DNA of 64,000 nucleotides, taken from Primulina eburnea (Eukaryota > Streptophyta > Magnoliopsida > Lamiales > Gesneriaceae). The stretch is taken from the NCBI RefSeq assembly GCF_022965805.1, contig NW_027331263.1, forward strand, positions 186,001 through 250,000, read 5' to 3'. Made by a program: the position numbers and the translations under genes. Under the pieces are notes generated by a model. That model had not been told where the DNA came from. It did not search any database and saw nothing but the letters and a program-made list of their open reading frames with translations. The stretch's first letter is position 1; each line of letters starts with the position of its first letter. This document shows, one piece after another, positions 32,649 through 44,774 of the stretch.

Positions 32649-34550
32649 TGTAATGCTCGGAAAATTAATCCCAGTAATCGGTAATTATTGAATTATAATT
32701 TGATATGATTATGAAAGGATTAATCGGGACACGAAATACACGTATGTGTGAAAAGTGTGTGTATGTGCAAAGGAAACAGCACGCACATGTGCGGACAATG
32801 CGCACACATGCGCGCATCAAACAGAAGGGTTCGCTCATATGCGCGAGTGATTGCGTGCATATGCGCGAAGGGGACAGTAGCCCCCCCTAAATTTCGATTG
32901 GACCTCGCGCATATGCGCCGATAGCGTGCGCGCATATGCGCGAGGCGAGGTGCCAGTCACGCGCCGAGACAGAATGTCTCGCGCATATGCGCGAGACGTG
33001 TTTGGCTGAGAGTTCGCCATTTGCCCTTGTGCATGCGGGAGTTGTATATATATATATATAAACATGCAAACATTTCTTCAGAAACGGAAAAGGGAAATTG
33101 AGAGGAAATTTTGGAATTCGATTTCAATTTCAATCGTGTGATCAATCCGTCCGTCCGAATTGTAATCCGACTTCGGTAGTGAGTTCCTATCGACGTAGGC
33201 TACACTTTGACGTAAGTTTTGCTAAGTTTTGACATGCTTTGAATTTATGCTATTGTCATAATTGAATAGGATTCAGATATGATGTTCTTGATATGTTAGA
33301 CATCATAGAATCGAAGTCAGATTAAGAAATAGATTGATTATGGAATTGTTATGATTTTCTGATTATAATCAGTTAATACCGGACAGATTTGGATTATGGA
33401 TTGATTATAGAATGTATTGGGTATGGGTTATAGATTGTAACTATTATCTGGTAAATTGGTATAGACGGGGATATTGGAATTGTACCGTTATACCGTTGAT
33501 TTTGAATTAAGTCCAGATTGATCAGAGATTGTTATTGATTTGGACGGTATATTGATATGAGATTATTGATGTTGTCATTGCCAGACAGGCTGTGAGTTCA
33601 GGACATCGACCGAGCCAGAAACCGACGAAAGAAAGGTATAAGTCAATGTGGTATTGGGAGATCGACTTGAGTCGGATTAGACTTGGGTTTCCCTAAATCA
33701 CATACTTTACTTTATTGCATTGATATTTGCATTGAATTGATGATATACTTGTTCTCTTGATTTTAGATGACAGGTAGTAGACGATTTATCTTGTGACAGA
33801 AGTGCCGGATAGTGGTGGTATCGCCACGGTACATTGCACGATGTCTCAAGATAGGTTATTAAAGATAGAACTGCAGTCCATGACGGATAGGTCAGGACAC
33901 CGGATGTTTGGTTATATCGAGTAATAGGAAATGGGAATTCGTCTATTATGGAATTCGATATAGGAATACCAGGATATTAGTTATATCGAGTAATAGGAAT
34001 ACGGTTCCTTCTATTACGGAATTCGATATAGGAATACCACATCTGGAAACCGGGATCCCTAGACTAGGATTGAGTCTAGTCTGAATTATGAGTTATGTCT
34101 ACAGATTGATATTGATTATGTTTCAGATCGGGATACATATATCTGTTACCTGATTACATGCTTTATATTGTTTTATATGATTGCATGTTTCATTGATTTA
34201 TACTGGGATTATATTCTCACCGGTATGTCCGACTTTTGTCTTGTTTGTATGTGTACTTGACAACCGGTGGGACAGGATCAGGGTCCAGGAGATGAGGAGA
34301 GATCGTGATTAGAGTGGAGGCTCCGGACTTGTATTAGAGATAGGGTTGAACACTTGACATTAGTTGTTAAACCTTAGTTTATTTTGAATGCATGCAGTAC
34401 AGGACTCGTATTGTATTTTATACGGATATGTATATGAGTTTGATTTCACTACGTTCCGCATTTTAAAAAAAAAAAATTTAGACCCTGTTTTTAATTGATT
34501 AATTAATCCCAATTATGATTAAGAACTTGATTAGCGTCCGGGTCCCCACA
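32649..34550 (+). repeat. Solo LTR inside E4 gag
   Basis: It starts TGTAATGCTCGG and ends CGGGTCCCCACA, 1902 bp. The target duplication TTCTC at 32644-32648 and 34551-34555 is exact. There is no internal sequence. Its end, TTAGCGTCCGGGTCCCCACA, is close to the E4 LTR end, so it is a relative in the opposite orientation. Unlike E4 it has a GCGCATATGCGC cassette. Confidence 0.93.
32760..33062 (+). promoter_or_regulatory. Solo LTR promoter: GCGCATATGCGC cassette and TATA
   Basis: About eight GCGCATATGCGCG-like motifs lie at 32760-33000, then a run of TATATATATATATATA at 33045-33062, a strong TATA candidate. Spacing from the last motif to TATA is about 50 bp. Confidence 0.6.
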
Positions 34551-35090
34551 TTCTCTGTTCATCTGAATAATCAAGTAAACCAAACAGTATTTCTATGTCA
34601 TCAAATCAGTTCTCCCAATCTTCAAATGTCTCGGTACCACTCAGAATCGGCGGCTGTAATAACTGAAACTCTTTCAACTGCATTTCTATCTGAATTTCTG
34701 ATACATCTATCTATTCACTCGAAGTACTGCCCTTTTCTGGAAATCTCCGAGACGGTATATCTGAATATCAAACAGATTAGTACACAATCTATACCATCTG
34801 TCTCAGCCCTCCTCTGATCATATACCTCTGATTCAGACTCGGTTCTGATTCAGGCTTAACAATTACATGCTGCAATCAACTCAGATAACAAATGACATGT
34901 AATAGGGAAAGCAATAAATCATGCTAGTACACACAATGTAATTCAATATTTCAATAATTCTCATGCTAGCAATCACATGCAAGGAAAGAAAATTCAATCT
35001 ACCCCGCTCATTCTCTTTTATCTTAGTCTAAAGAATCTATCAACTCTGACTATCTCAATCTAAAGGATCTATCGCTCTGATACCACCTGT
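34551..35090 (-). other. E4 gag start remnant, leader and PBS
   Basis: From right to left: PBS (TGGTATCAGAGC on the minus strand, about 35074-35085), leader with the shared AAGCCTGAATCAGAACCG stretch (about 34840-34860), and decayed gag start down to the solo LTR. No intact start frame remains. Confidence 0.75.
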
Positions 35091-37004
35091 TGTGGGGACC
35101 CGGACGCTAATCATTTTCTTAATCGTCATTGGGACTAATTAATCAATTATAAAACAGGGTCTAAATTTTTTTCCTTCTTAAAAGTGCGGAACGTAGTGAA
35201 ATCAAACTAATATACATATCAGTATAAAATACAATACAAGTCCTGTACTGAATGTATTCAAACTAAACTAAGGTTTAACAATTAATGTCAAGCATTAAAA
35301 CCCTATTATACATCATAATCCAAGTCCGTAGTCTCCACTCTATCACGATCTCTCCTCATCTCCTCGACCCTGAACCTGTCCCACATGTTGTCAAGTACAC
35401 ATACAGACAAGACAACAGCCGGATAAACCGGTGAGAATAACTCCCAGTATAAATCAATGAAACATGCAATCATATAACAAATATAAAGCATGTAATCAGG
35501 TATCAACAATATGTAACGAATCTGAAACATAATCAATAACACACTGTCAACTATACTCGTAGCTACATAATTCAGACTAGACTCAATCCTAGTCTAGGGA
35601 TCCCGGTTCCAGAAGTTGGCATGCGTATATCGACTAGCAGTAATAGAAAAGACTCCAGTTCTATCCACGCCGATATGGTATCGATCAACAGTAATAGAAA
35701 AGACTCCAGTTCTATTCACATCGATACGGTATCGATTACCAGTAATAGAGGAAGCTATTATTCTATCCACATCAATATAGTACCGATTAACAGTAATAGA
35801 AGCAACTCTAATTCTATCCACATCGATATGACATCGATTAACAGTAATAGAAGAGCTACTAATCTATCCACATCGATACAATACTGATTAACAGTAATAG
35901 AAAAAGCCACCATCCTATCCACATCGATAGCCAAACATCCAGTGACAGTCTTTGGCACATCCTCCAATACACAATCTTATGACATCGTGCAATGTGCCCG
36001 TGGTGATCCCACCACTAACGGCACTTCTGTCATAAGACTACTCGTCTAATACCTGCTGTCTAAAATCAAGAGAACAAGATATCAATCAACTCAATGCAAA
36101 TATCAATGCAATAAAGTAAAGTATGTGATTTCGGGAAACCCAAGTCTAAACCGACTCAAGTCCATCTCCTAATACCACATTGACTTATACCTTCCTTTTC
36201 TTCGGGTTTTGAAGCTACGATCTCCAGTCCGAATCTTCTTCACCAATTCTGAACAAGCACAATTCGAACTTCACATTATCAATATCAAACTCAACTCAAG
36301 ACATGAAATTGATTAACTTCATTCTATATCAAATTCGGCGACATAACTACGCAATTTCGGTATCTCGATAACTCAGACAACACTCTACTAACATCAACAA
36401 CTCATAATCCACAACAATACCAATCCAAAACACAATAATTCAGCACCATATAATTTCGGCCAACATGCTGAATTTTTCAACAATTGCATACGACATCCGA
36501 TAACCAATCCGTTTACGGCGTTATGATCTCTAGCTACTCAAGAATACATATCTATAATAAAATCACAATTCCTCCAACATCTAGATTTCGAAACATGCTG
36601 GAATTCAATGAAACTTACATCCTCCAGTAGCTCTTGATGAGAGGAGCGCGAAACTATGCTCGGATCAAAAATCGGATGGCCGGATCTTGCAAAATCAATT
36701 TTTTTTAAGATACAAGAAAGCTTGGAGGTGTCAACCATGGAGATTTCGGTTTTCATGGCTTGAAATATATGAATTGGATGAAGGCTACACGTTGCCAAGC
36801 TTGGCAAGACAAGTGTCCAACCAAAGTTTCCATATTTGCACTTTAGTCCCTCAACTTTCCGCTATTTGCAATTTGGCCCTCAAAACTCTTTTTAATTCCA
36901 TTTCAATCTTAATTAATCACAAAATTTATGGAATTTAATTCATACTTCCAAAATTCGTAAATTAAATAATCTCGGATTAAAATGATATAATCTCGGGCCT
37001 TACA
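35091..37004 (-). repeat. E4 5' LTR
   Basis: A 1914-bp partner of 27263-29177, differing at a small number of places by eye. It includes the six-fold 51-bp repeat at 35638-35941. Confidence 0.92.
35638..35941. repeat. 51-bp tandem repeat in E4 5' LTR
   Basis: The same six units as in the other LTR. Copy number is equal in both LTRs, as expected after a recent single transposition. Confidence 0.9.
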
Positions 37005-38289
37005 ATATATAATCATGCAATGCGAATCTAATCATGTCTAGACTCGACTCGACTAGAACTCTAGGGATCCCGGTGTGAATAAGACGATCTATCACCTACC
37101 CTCCCAATCGGGGTGACAGTATGTCTTATTCCTAGACTTCGGCCTGATCTGTATCCACATATACAATAGGGGCGGTGATCTTCCCCTAAGCTGTGATATC
37201 GCCGAACGTCTAGAAGTCTGGATGATCTCGCAGACTTTCCTATCTTAATGCATGAATACAAAATCTGTAAACAAGCATAATCATCTGAACATGATTTGCA
37301 TACAAGTTCTATAAGCAAATCGATCTATAACAATCATAATCATAACAAGATACGCAATAATCATATCACGATAAAACGATAAAACAAGTATGTGATTTTG
37401 GTTGGGAAACTCAAATGTGATCTCCTTTGAGTCGTGATTCCCCAAACAAAACATGTACTATACCTTTCTTGATCAATCGTTATCGATGTCGAGGTCTCGA
37501 TGTCGAAGTGAAGTGAAACAAATCTGAAATGGCAATGTATAATAAATACACGATCAATTACTAACTCTAGTCAATACCTACACTATCAATAATCAATCTC
37601 GGTATAGACTTTGACGGCATAACGACGTAAATTCTCAATACCGGTCAATACACACCTCAATCCTCGATTATTCTCATTCATAATCCATCACACTATCAAT
37701 CTAAAACACAATAATTATGCCCCAACTATTCATAAACCATACTGAAATTCATAGGAAATGCATACGATATCATTTCTTCGTTCCGGTTTCGATTATAAAC
37801 TCATAATCTTCACAAGAACATCTAAATACAATTATAACAGCATTTCCTTTACGTGCAATTCTCGAAACATGTTGAAAGTGAACAATACTTACATCACCTT
37901 GTAGCTTTGAGTGAGAGGAGTAAGAATTTCTACTTGGATCAAAGTTTTGATATGTAAATCTTTCACAATCACAATTAAAGAGTCTAAGAAATGAAACTTC
38001 TCTTCCCTGAATTCTCGAACCCTTCTGCTGAAAATGCAAGGAAATGAAGCAATTTATATATATATCTTGCATGGTTCGCACACATGGCTATTCCTTTGCA
38101 ATACACGTCTCGCGCATATGCGCGGTCACTACTCGCGCATATGCGCGAGACCTACTGTCTCGGCAGCTTGGCAGAAAATAACGCTCGCGCATATGCGCCA
38201 CTTATCTCGCGCATATGCACCACAGCTACTGGAGGGGTCGCGCATATGCGCCGCTTCTTTCCGCGCATATGCGCCGATGCTACTGTAAT
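37005..38289 (-). repeat. E3 3' LTR, part 2
   Basis: This follows the E4 target duplication and is nearly identical to 58807-60090. It has a TATA run (about 38054-38066) and GCGCATATGCGC motifs (about 38105-38270). It ends in GTAAT (38285-38289), the target duplication of E5. Confidence 0.92.
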
Positions 38290-39574
38290 TGTAACGACCC
38301 ATTACAGGCCCAGTGGACCGCCCATACGGCCCACTGCCCCAATCGACCCAAGGCTATCCCGATCTAGTGACTTGGCCCGTAGGCCCAGTGGGCTTGCCCA
38401 CCCTGTGGTGTCACTCACGGGCTTTCCATAGGCATCGTATGGGTTACTCATAGAACTCTTAAGCCCATGAACTTAAGTTTGTGCCTCCCCAGGATCGAAC
38501 CCAAGATCACATGGATATATAGATACTTGGCACAATCCTGGTACCAATTGAGCTACGCCTTTTATTGTAACGACCCATTACATGCCCAGTGGACCGCCCA
38601 TACAGCCCACTGCCCCAATCGACCCAAGGCTATCCCGATCTTGTGACTTGGCTCGTAGGCCCAGTGGGCTTGCCCACCCTGTGGTGTCACTCACGGGCTT
38701 TCCATAGGCGTCGTATGGGTTACTCATAGAACTCTAAGCCCATGAACTTAAGTTTGTGCCTCCCCAGGATCGAACCCAAGATCACATGGATATATAGATA
38801 CTTGGCACAATCCTGGTACCAATCGACCCAAGGCTATCCCGATCTTGTGACTTGGCTCGTAGGCCCAGTGGGCTTGCCCACCCTGTGGTGTCACTCACGG
38901 GCTTTCCATAGGCGTCGTATGGGTTACTCATAGAACTCTTAAGCCCATGAACTTAAGTTTGTGCCTCCCCAGGATCGAACCCAAGATCACATGGATATAT
39001 AGATACTTGGCACAATCCTGGTACCAATTGAGCTAGTAGCTCAATTGGTACCAGGATTGTGCCAAGTATCTATATATCCATGTGATCTTGGGTTCGATCC
39101 TGGGGAGGCACAAACTTAAGTTCATGGGCTTAAGAGTTCTATGAGTAACCCATACGACGCCTATGGAAAGCCCGTGAGTGACACCACAGGGTGGGCAAGC
39201 CCACTGGGCCTACGGGCCAAGTCACAAGATCGGGATAGCCTTGGGTCGATTGGGGCAGTGGGCCGTATGGGCGGTCCACTGGGCCTGTACCACAGGGTGG
39301 GCAAGCCCACTGGGCCTACGGGCCAAGTCACAAGATCGGGATAGCCTTGGGTCGATTGGGGCAGTGGGCCGTATGGGCGGTCCACTGGGCCTGTAATGGG
39401 TCGTTACAATAAAAGGCGTCTTTTATTGTAACGACCCATTACAGGCCCAGTGGACCGCCCATACGGCCCACTGCCCCAATCGACCCAAGGCTATCCCGAT
39501 CTTGTGACTTGGCCCGTAGGCCCAGTGGGCTTGCCCACCCTGTGGTGTCACTCACGGGCTTTCCATAGGCGTCG
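38290..39574. repeat. Cluster of direct and inverted tRNA-derived SINEs
   Basis: A unit of about 275-285 bp occurs at least six times. Minus copies: 38290-38563, 38564-38823 (head truncated) and 38824-39035 (tail truncated). Plus copies: 39036-39289 (tail cut) and 39290-39417 (only the 3' part). A partial minus copy is at 39418-39574. In sense orientation the head reads GTAGCTCAATTGG (Pol III A box, at 39036-39048) and GGGTTCGATCC (B box, at 39090-39100), and the tail ends GGGTCGTTACAATAAAA. The truncated joints use CCAAT shared by both parts. Copies are nearly identical. The inverted joints at 39036 and about 39417 would form long hairpins. Confidence 0.78.
39036..39100 (+). promoter_or_regulatory. 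Internal RNA polymerase III promoter of SINE (A and B boxes)
   Basis: TAGCTCAATTGG at 39037-39048 fits the A-box pattern and GGTTCGATCC at 39091-39100 fits the B box. The spacing is about 42 bp, within the normal tRNA range. Activity is inferred from the family. Confidence 0.65.
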
Positions 39575-39582
39575 AGGAGAAT

Positions 39583-41776
39583 TGTAATGCCCGGTTACTC
39601 GTACAAATGATTAGTAACACGTTCATGTCGTTTATTTTGTAGTTAATTACCTTATTAGATTTCACGTGAGGATTGAAGTATCAATATTGAGTTTGAACAT
39701 GACTTTTATATTGTTTATGGTGCATTGAGAATGAATAAATGTCAAAATAGTGATGGTAAGATGTGTACATAGAAATAGTGTTATGAAGTTGGTAGGAAAT
39801 GAGATGTAGATATGGTAGTTTTTACGGGTTTTAGCATAATGATTTGAATATTGATCCAAATTGTGTGAGGCCATAACCATTAGAAAGCTAAGACATAATG
39901 CTACAACTTTCACGTTTTGGGTTTTGTCCAAATCATTGTGGAGGACAAGCCAAAAGCGCCCCCGAAGTGTGTCGTGTATACCGTCATTCCTTCACTGACA
40001 CATGTTAGGAGAATGGGCATAACATTTTACTCAGACCTCCAAATGACCTGAAACCAGTGGGAGATTCAGGCCAAGACATAGGGCTACAACTTTGTAGTTT
40101 ACCATTTTTTCAGATTATGAACGGAAGAGACGTTTCCGGAGCGATCTTCGATGAAGTAGCGCGCAGAAGCAGAACAGGTGGCGCCCGAGCGTCGGTGTAT
40201 TTGAAGTTCAGTATTTTTCCAGAACATATGGCGCCCGAGCGGTAGAATATGACCGCCCGAGCGCCAGTGCACGAAAACTGCACCTTTTGGACAGAACATT
40301 CCGCGCTCGAGCGGTAGAAAACTACCGCCCGAGCGCCGCCTTTCATACAAAAAGATAAGTTTCGAATTTCTGAACCATTGTATCAGTTCTTTCCCTTTTC
40401 TTTCACAGCAAGCCACGAAAGAAAAACTTAGAATCTTCCTCCAAAAGCTCTCTTCTTCATTCCTTTCATCGTTTTGAAGTGAGAACTTAGTTCTCCATCA
40501 CAAGAGCATCATATAAGTGTAAGTTTTCTTCTCTTTTAGTTGTTCTACATGTAGAGGAGTGATTTTCACCTAGTATATACATAGTGATGGGTTTATTGAT
40601 GTATTTGACAGTATAGGAGCGAGATACACCGTCTCAAACCAGTGTTCTTAAGATTTGACGGTAAGTTGGCATGTTCTTGAAGTAATACATGAGTAATATT
40701 ATGAATTTCAAATGCATCTCATTGTCTATTGATATATGTACATTGTTAGTATGTTTATTGATGAAAACATAGCACCATATTCCATTGTTATGTATTAAAT
40801 ATGTAAGGAACTCATGAATATTGATGATGGGTGCTATGTCATGAACAAGAACATGAACTTGAAAAGAAAAGGATTGAGTTACATGATATAGAGCTTGTTG
40901 ACATCATGGGTGGTTTTAAGTCCACCAAAGCTATTGGCCAATATATCTTCATGGGGCGTGGGGTTGCCAAAGGTTGCTCCCTGACGTCCAACACAGTAGT
41001 AGCTATATAATAAAGCAAGCACAGTAGTACAAGTCCACTAATGAGGCTCAAGTACAAAAATGAACATTGAATATATGCTACGGTATGACATGTTTTTAAG
41101 ATTCATTGTTGATCACGACTTGATATGTATGTTCCTTCGATGCATATTGATATGTACAAGTGCCAACTTATTGAGTTTAGAAACTCACGTAGCTCATGTA
41201 TTACAGGATCAGGTAGTGAAGATGCGTAGGATGCCGGTTCGCCAATGGATGCTAGTGACGTGCCTCACCTCGACAAGAACCGGGCTTCTTATTGTATAGC
41301 TTCCGCATATGTATTATAATGAATTGAATGTCAGGGTTTGAAACAAGTTTTACAATGTTTATGTCTAGGGGTATGATGGTACAGAATATGTTTGTGTGTA
41401 AGAATACGATTATATATATATGGGTTGATGTTGTTGCTTGAGTTGAGTTTGTGTCTATGTATATATAAATGTTGTTGCTTGGTTATGGCCTCACACAATT
41501 TGGATCAATATTCAAATCATTATGCTAAAACCCGTAAAAACTACCATATCTACATCTCATTTCCTACTAACTTCATAACACTATTTCTATGTACACATCT
41601 TACCATCACTATTTTGACATTTATTCATTCTCAATGCACCATAAACAATATAAAAGTCATGTTCAAACTCAATATTGATACTTCAATCCTCACGTGAAAT
41701 CTAATAAGGTAATTAACTACAAAATAAACGACATGAACGTGTTACTAATCATTTGTACGAGTAACCGGGCATTACA
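39583..41776. repeat. E5 left LTR, folded back on itself
   Basis: From 39583 (TGTAATGCCCGG) the LTR runs in + orientation to about 41482, lacking about its last 150 bp. It then switches within GGTTATGGCC to the minus orientation and ends ACCGGGCATTACA at 41776 beside the PPT. So 39583-39878 and 41481-41776 are an inverted repeat of 296 bp that looks identical, with about 1.6 kb between. The normal left end (TGTCACACCC) is absent. The + part carries the CGCCCGAGCG cassette at about 40180-40340. Confidence 0.88.
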
Positions 41777-41797
41777 ATTCTCCCCTCCTTCAAAGAA
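41777..41797 (-). promoter_or_regulatory. E5 polypurine tract
   Basis: The minus strand reads GAAGGAGGGGAGAAT next to the LTR end. It overlaps the last codons of pol. Confidence 0.85.
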
Positions 41798-44618
41798 TTT
41801 CGTCCTCGAAATTTGACGTACCATATAGTTCGGGATATCTCTGTTGAATCTCGTCTTCTCGTTCCCAAGTTGCTTCTTCTATTGCATGATTTCGCCATAA
41901 CAGTTTCACCAAGGGTATTTCCTTGCCTCGTAACACTTTTGATTTCCTATCGAGGATTTGGACCGGCCGTTCTTCATACGAGAGATTCGATGCAAGCTCC
42001 AATGGTTCGTAATGAAGAACGTGAGAAGGATTGGCCAAATACTTTCGTAGCAAGGACACGTAAAAAACATTGTGAACATTTGACAAGTTCGGAGGTAAAG
42101 CAACTCGGTAGGCTCTGTCTCCTATTCTTTCCAAGATTTCAAATGGACCGATATATCTTGGACTCAATTTTCCCTTTTTACCAAAATGCAAAATGCCCTT
42201 CAATGGTGATATCTTTACAAATACATGGTCACCAACCTGAAATTCCAATCGACGACGTCGCACATCAGCATAGCTTTTCTGTCGACTCTGTGCAGTGTGC
42301 ATTCTTTCTCTGATCTTGGTTACCAATTCAGCTGTCTGTTGTACCAATTCAGGGCCTAATAATTTCCTTTCTCCTTTTTCATCCCAATGTACTGGAGATC
42401 GACATTTTCTACCATATAATGCAGTATATGGTGCCATTCCAATGCTTGACTGATAGCTATTATTATATGTAAACTCAGCCAACGGTAGTTTACTGTCCCA
42501 ACTGCCTGGGAAGTCAATAGTACATGCCCTCAACATATCTTCTAAGACCTGATTCACTCGTTCTGATTGTCCATCAGTTTGAGGGTTAAATGATGTGCTG
42601 AATGACAATCGAGTTCCCATAGCATGATGCAAACTCTTCCAAAATGCTGATGTAAATTTTGGATCTCTATCAGATACAATGGACACTGGTATGCCATGAA
42701 GCCTCACTAACTCCTTGATGTATTCTTCAGCATATTGATTCATCGTGTATGTGGTCTTCACCGGAAGAAAGTGAGCTGATTTTGTAAGTCGATCCACAAT
42801 AACCCATATAGCATTGAATCCTCTTTGTGTTCTTGGCAAACCAAGGATGAAATCCATTGTAATATGCTCCCATTTCCATTCAGGAATGGGTAGTGGTTTC
42901 AGAAGTCCTGCTGGTCTTTGATGTTCAGTTTTGACCTGTTGACAAGTTAGACATTGTGCAACAAATTGAGCAATGTCCTTTTTCATACCTGGCCACCAAA
43001 ATAATGGTTTCAAATCCTTGTACATTTTCGTGCCTCCTGGATGGATCGAATAGGGAGTAGCATGAGCATCAATAAGAATTTCGGTTCTGGTCGTTCCTTG
43101 TTTTGGTACACATAGTCTCCCTCGATATGTCCATATTCCTTCCCCATTCAATTCAAAGTTTGAATGTCCTTTATCTTCATCTCGCTGTCTCAATTGCTGT
43201 AATTCATTATCTGTATTTTGTTCGACCTTGATCCTGTCTGCAAGTGTTGGTCGAACTATGAAAGATGATAAATGAATTGCAGATCCCTTTGGAATAACAT
43301 CAAGTTTCAAGTTCTGCAAATCCCATAGGATATGTTTTTGTACTTGTATTGCAGCAATAGAACTGGACTTTCGACTTAACGCATCTGCAACAACATTGGC
43401 TTTACCTGGATGATAGTTAATAACACAATCGTAATCCTTTACCAATTCCAACCAACGTCGTTGTCTCATATTCAGTTCTTTTTGTGTGAATAAATATTTC
43501 AAACTCTTGTGGTCCGTGTATATTTCACACCGTTCGCCATACAGATAATGACGCCATATTTTCAATGCAAATACCACTGCTGCCAGTTCTAAATCATGTG
43601 TGGGATAGTTCTTTTCATATTCTTTCAATTGCCTAGAGGCATAAGCAATCACCTTCCCGTGTTGCATCAAGACTGCTCCTAAACCTTGTTTCAAAGCATC
43701 ACTATACACTACAAAATCTCCTGATCCTTCTGGAATAGCAAGGACCGGTGCTGAAGTCAATTTTACCTTTAACTCTTGGAAACTGCGATCACATGCTTCG
43801 TCACATACAAATTTCACATTCTTTCGAGTTAAAGCAGTTAAAGGCAATGCTATCTTAGAAAATCCCGCCATAAACTGACGGTAATAACCAGCTAGCCCAA
43901 GAAAACTACGTACCTCGGTAACAGTGGTAGGTCGTAGCCAGTTATTAACAGCTTCAATCTTACTTGGATCCACTGATATGCCTTCTTTTGAAATGATATG
44001 ACCCAAGAATGCTACTTGTTCAAGCCAAAATTCACATTTCTTCCATTTGGCATATAAATGTTTATCCTTCAAAGTCTGCAAAACTAATTGCAAATTTTCT
44101 CGATGCTCCTCTACAGTTCGTGAGTAGATTAAAATATCATCTATAAACACAATCACGAACTTGTCTAGGAATGGCTTGAAAACTCTGTTCATTAGATCCA
44201 TAAATGCAGCTGGTGCATTTGTTAGTCCAAATGGCATTACAAGAAATTCATAATGCCCGTACCTGGTTCGGAAGGCAGTCTTAGAAATATCATCTGACTT
44301 CACTTTTAATTGATGATAGCCTGATCGTAAATCAATTTTCGAAAAGATAGCAGCTCCTTGTAGTTGATCAAACAAATCATCAATTCTAGGGAGTGGATAC
44401 TTATTTTTGATTGTCGCTTTGTTCAACTCCCGATAATCAATGCATAGACGAAGGGTACCGTCTTTCTTTTTCACAAACAAAACAGGTGCACCCCACGGTG
44501 AAAAGCTCGGTCTAATAAACCCTTTATCAAGCAACTCCTGTAATTGTTCTTTCAGTTCTTTCATTTCTGTAGGAGATAATCGATAAGGAGCTTTGGAGAA
44601 CGGATGAGTTCCTGTCAC
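41790..44618 (-). CDS. E5 Pol: RT, RNase H, integrase, chromodomain-like tail
   Basis: A 942-codon frame counted from an internal Met; the same frame is open back to a TAG at 44775-44777. [16 protein letters not shown] (about 75-90) and FIDDILIYS (about 155-164, the YxDD-box equivalent). RNase [27 protein letters not shown] and VADALSRK (about 290-410); the first motif has ALK where E1 has ASK. Integrase zinc domain H-H-C-C at about 516-556; core with MDFILGLP (about 587), VSDRDPKF (about 648) and DGQSERVN (about 680), so DDE is complete. [17 protein letters not shown] follows, then VKLLWRNH...EEATWE (about 898-913), a chromodomain-like end as in Tekay/Del-like chromoviruses. No frameshift. 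It could be functional if expressed with gag. Confidence 0.92.
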   Translation of the reverse strand: MTGTHPFSKAPYRLSPTEMKELKEQLQELLDKGFIRPSFSPWGAPVLFVKKKDGTLRLCIDYRELNKATIKNKYPLPRIDDLFDQLQGAAIFSKIDLRSGYHQLKVKSDDISKTAFRTRYGHYEFLVMPFGLTNAPAAFMDLMNRVFKPFLDKFVIVFIDDILIYSRTVEEHRENLQLVLQTLKDKHLYAKWKKCEFWLEQVAFLGHIISKEGISVDPSKIEAVNNWLRPTTVTEVRSFLGLAGYYRQFMAGFSKIALPLTALTRKNVKFVCDEACDRSFQELKVKLTSAPVLAIPEGSGDFVVYSDALKQGLGAVLMQHGKVIAYASRQLKEYEKNYPTHDLELAAVVFALKIWRHYLYGERCEIYTDHKSLKYLFTQKELNMRQRRWLELVKDYDCVINYHPGKANVVADALSRKSSSIAAIQVQKHILWDLQNLKLDVIPKGSAIHLSSFIVRPTLADRIKVEQNTDNELQQLRQRDEDKGHSNFELNGEGIWTYRGRLCVPKQGTTRTEILIDAHATPYSIHPGGTKMYKDLKPLFWWPGMKKDIAQFVAQCLTCQQVKTEHQRPAGLLKPLPIPEWKWEHITMDFILGLPRTQRGFNAIWVIVDRLTKSAHFLPVKTTYTMNQYAEEYIKELVRLHGIPVSIVSDRDPKFTSAFWKSLHHAMGTRLSFSTSFNPQTDGQSERVNQVLEDMLRACTIDFPGSWDSKLPLAEFTYNNSYQSSIGMAPYTALYGRKCRSPVHWDEKGERKLLGPELVQQTAELVTKIRERMHTAQSRQKSYADVRRRRLEFQVGDHVFVKISPLKGILHFGKKGKLSPRYIGPFEILERIGDRAYRVALPPNLSNVHNVFYVSLLRKYLANPSHVLHYEPLELASNLSYEERPVQILDRKSKVLRGKEIPLVKLLWRNHAIEEATWEREDEIQQRYPELYGTSNFEDEIL

Positions 44619-44774
44619 AACATCAATTACAAATTCGATCTCTCTATCTGGGGGTAAGCTTGTTACATCATCAGGAAATACTTCTGGAAATTCACAAACA
44701 ACATCTGTATCTTTTAGTTCACGAACCGGTGGATCAATAACTAAAACAGATGCTAAATATCCTTGACACCCCTT

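Larger units (their letters stand above)
27263..37004 (-). mobile_element. E4: non-autonomous Ty3/gypsy element
   Basis: The LTRs (27263-29177 and 35091-37004, about 1.91 kb) are nearly identical. Target duplication ATATA is at 27258-27262 and 37005-37009. The internal part has leader and PBS, broken gag, a short trace of the protease-RT linker and about 2 kb of AT-rich DNA where RT, RNase H and integrase should be. The solo LTR at 32649-34550 splits gag. Young LTRs around a coding-dead interior imply that it was mobilised by another element. Confidence 0.88.

Noticed and set aside
38500..38560. tRNA gene suggested by TAGCTCAATTGG and GGTTCGATCC
   Set aside because: The region between the boxes does not fold into an anticodon arm that I can support, and the unit continues for 200 bp and is repeated with truncations. 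It fits a tRNA-derived SINE.
40839..41299. Small ORFs within the E5 LTR (about 72-79 codons)
   Set aside because: They have no recognisable domain, lie inside LTR sequence and are present in both orientations because of the fold-back.
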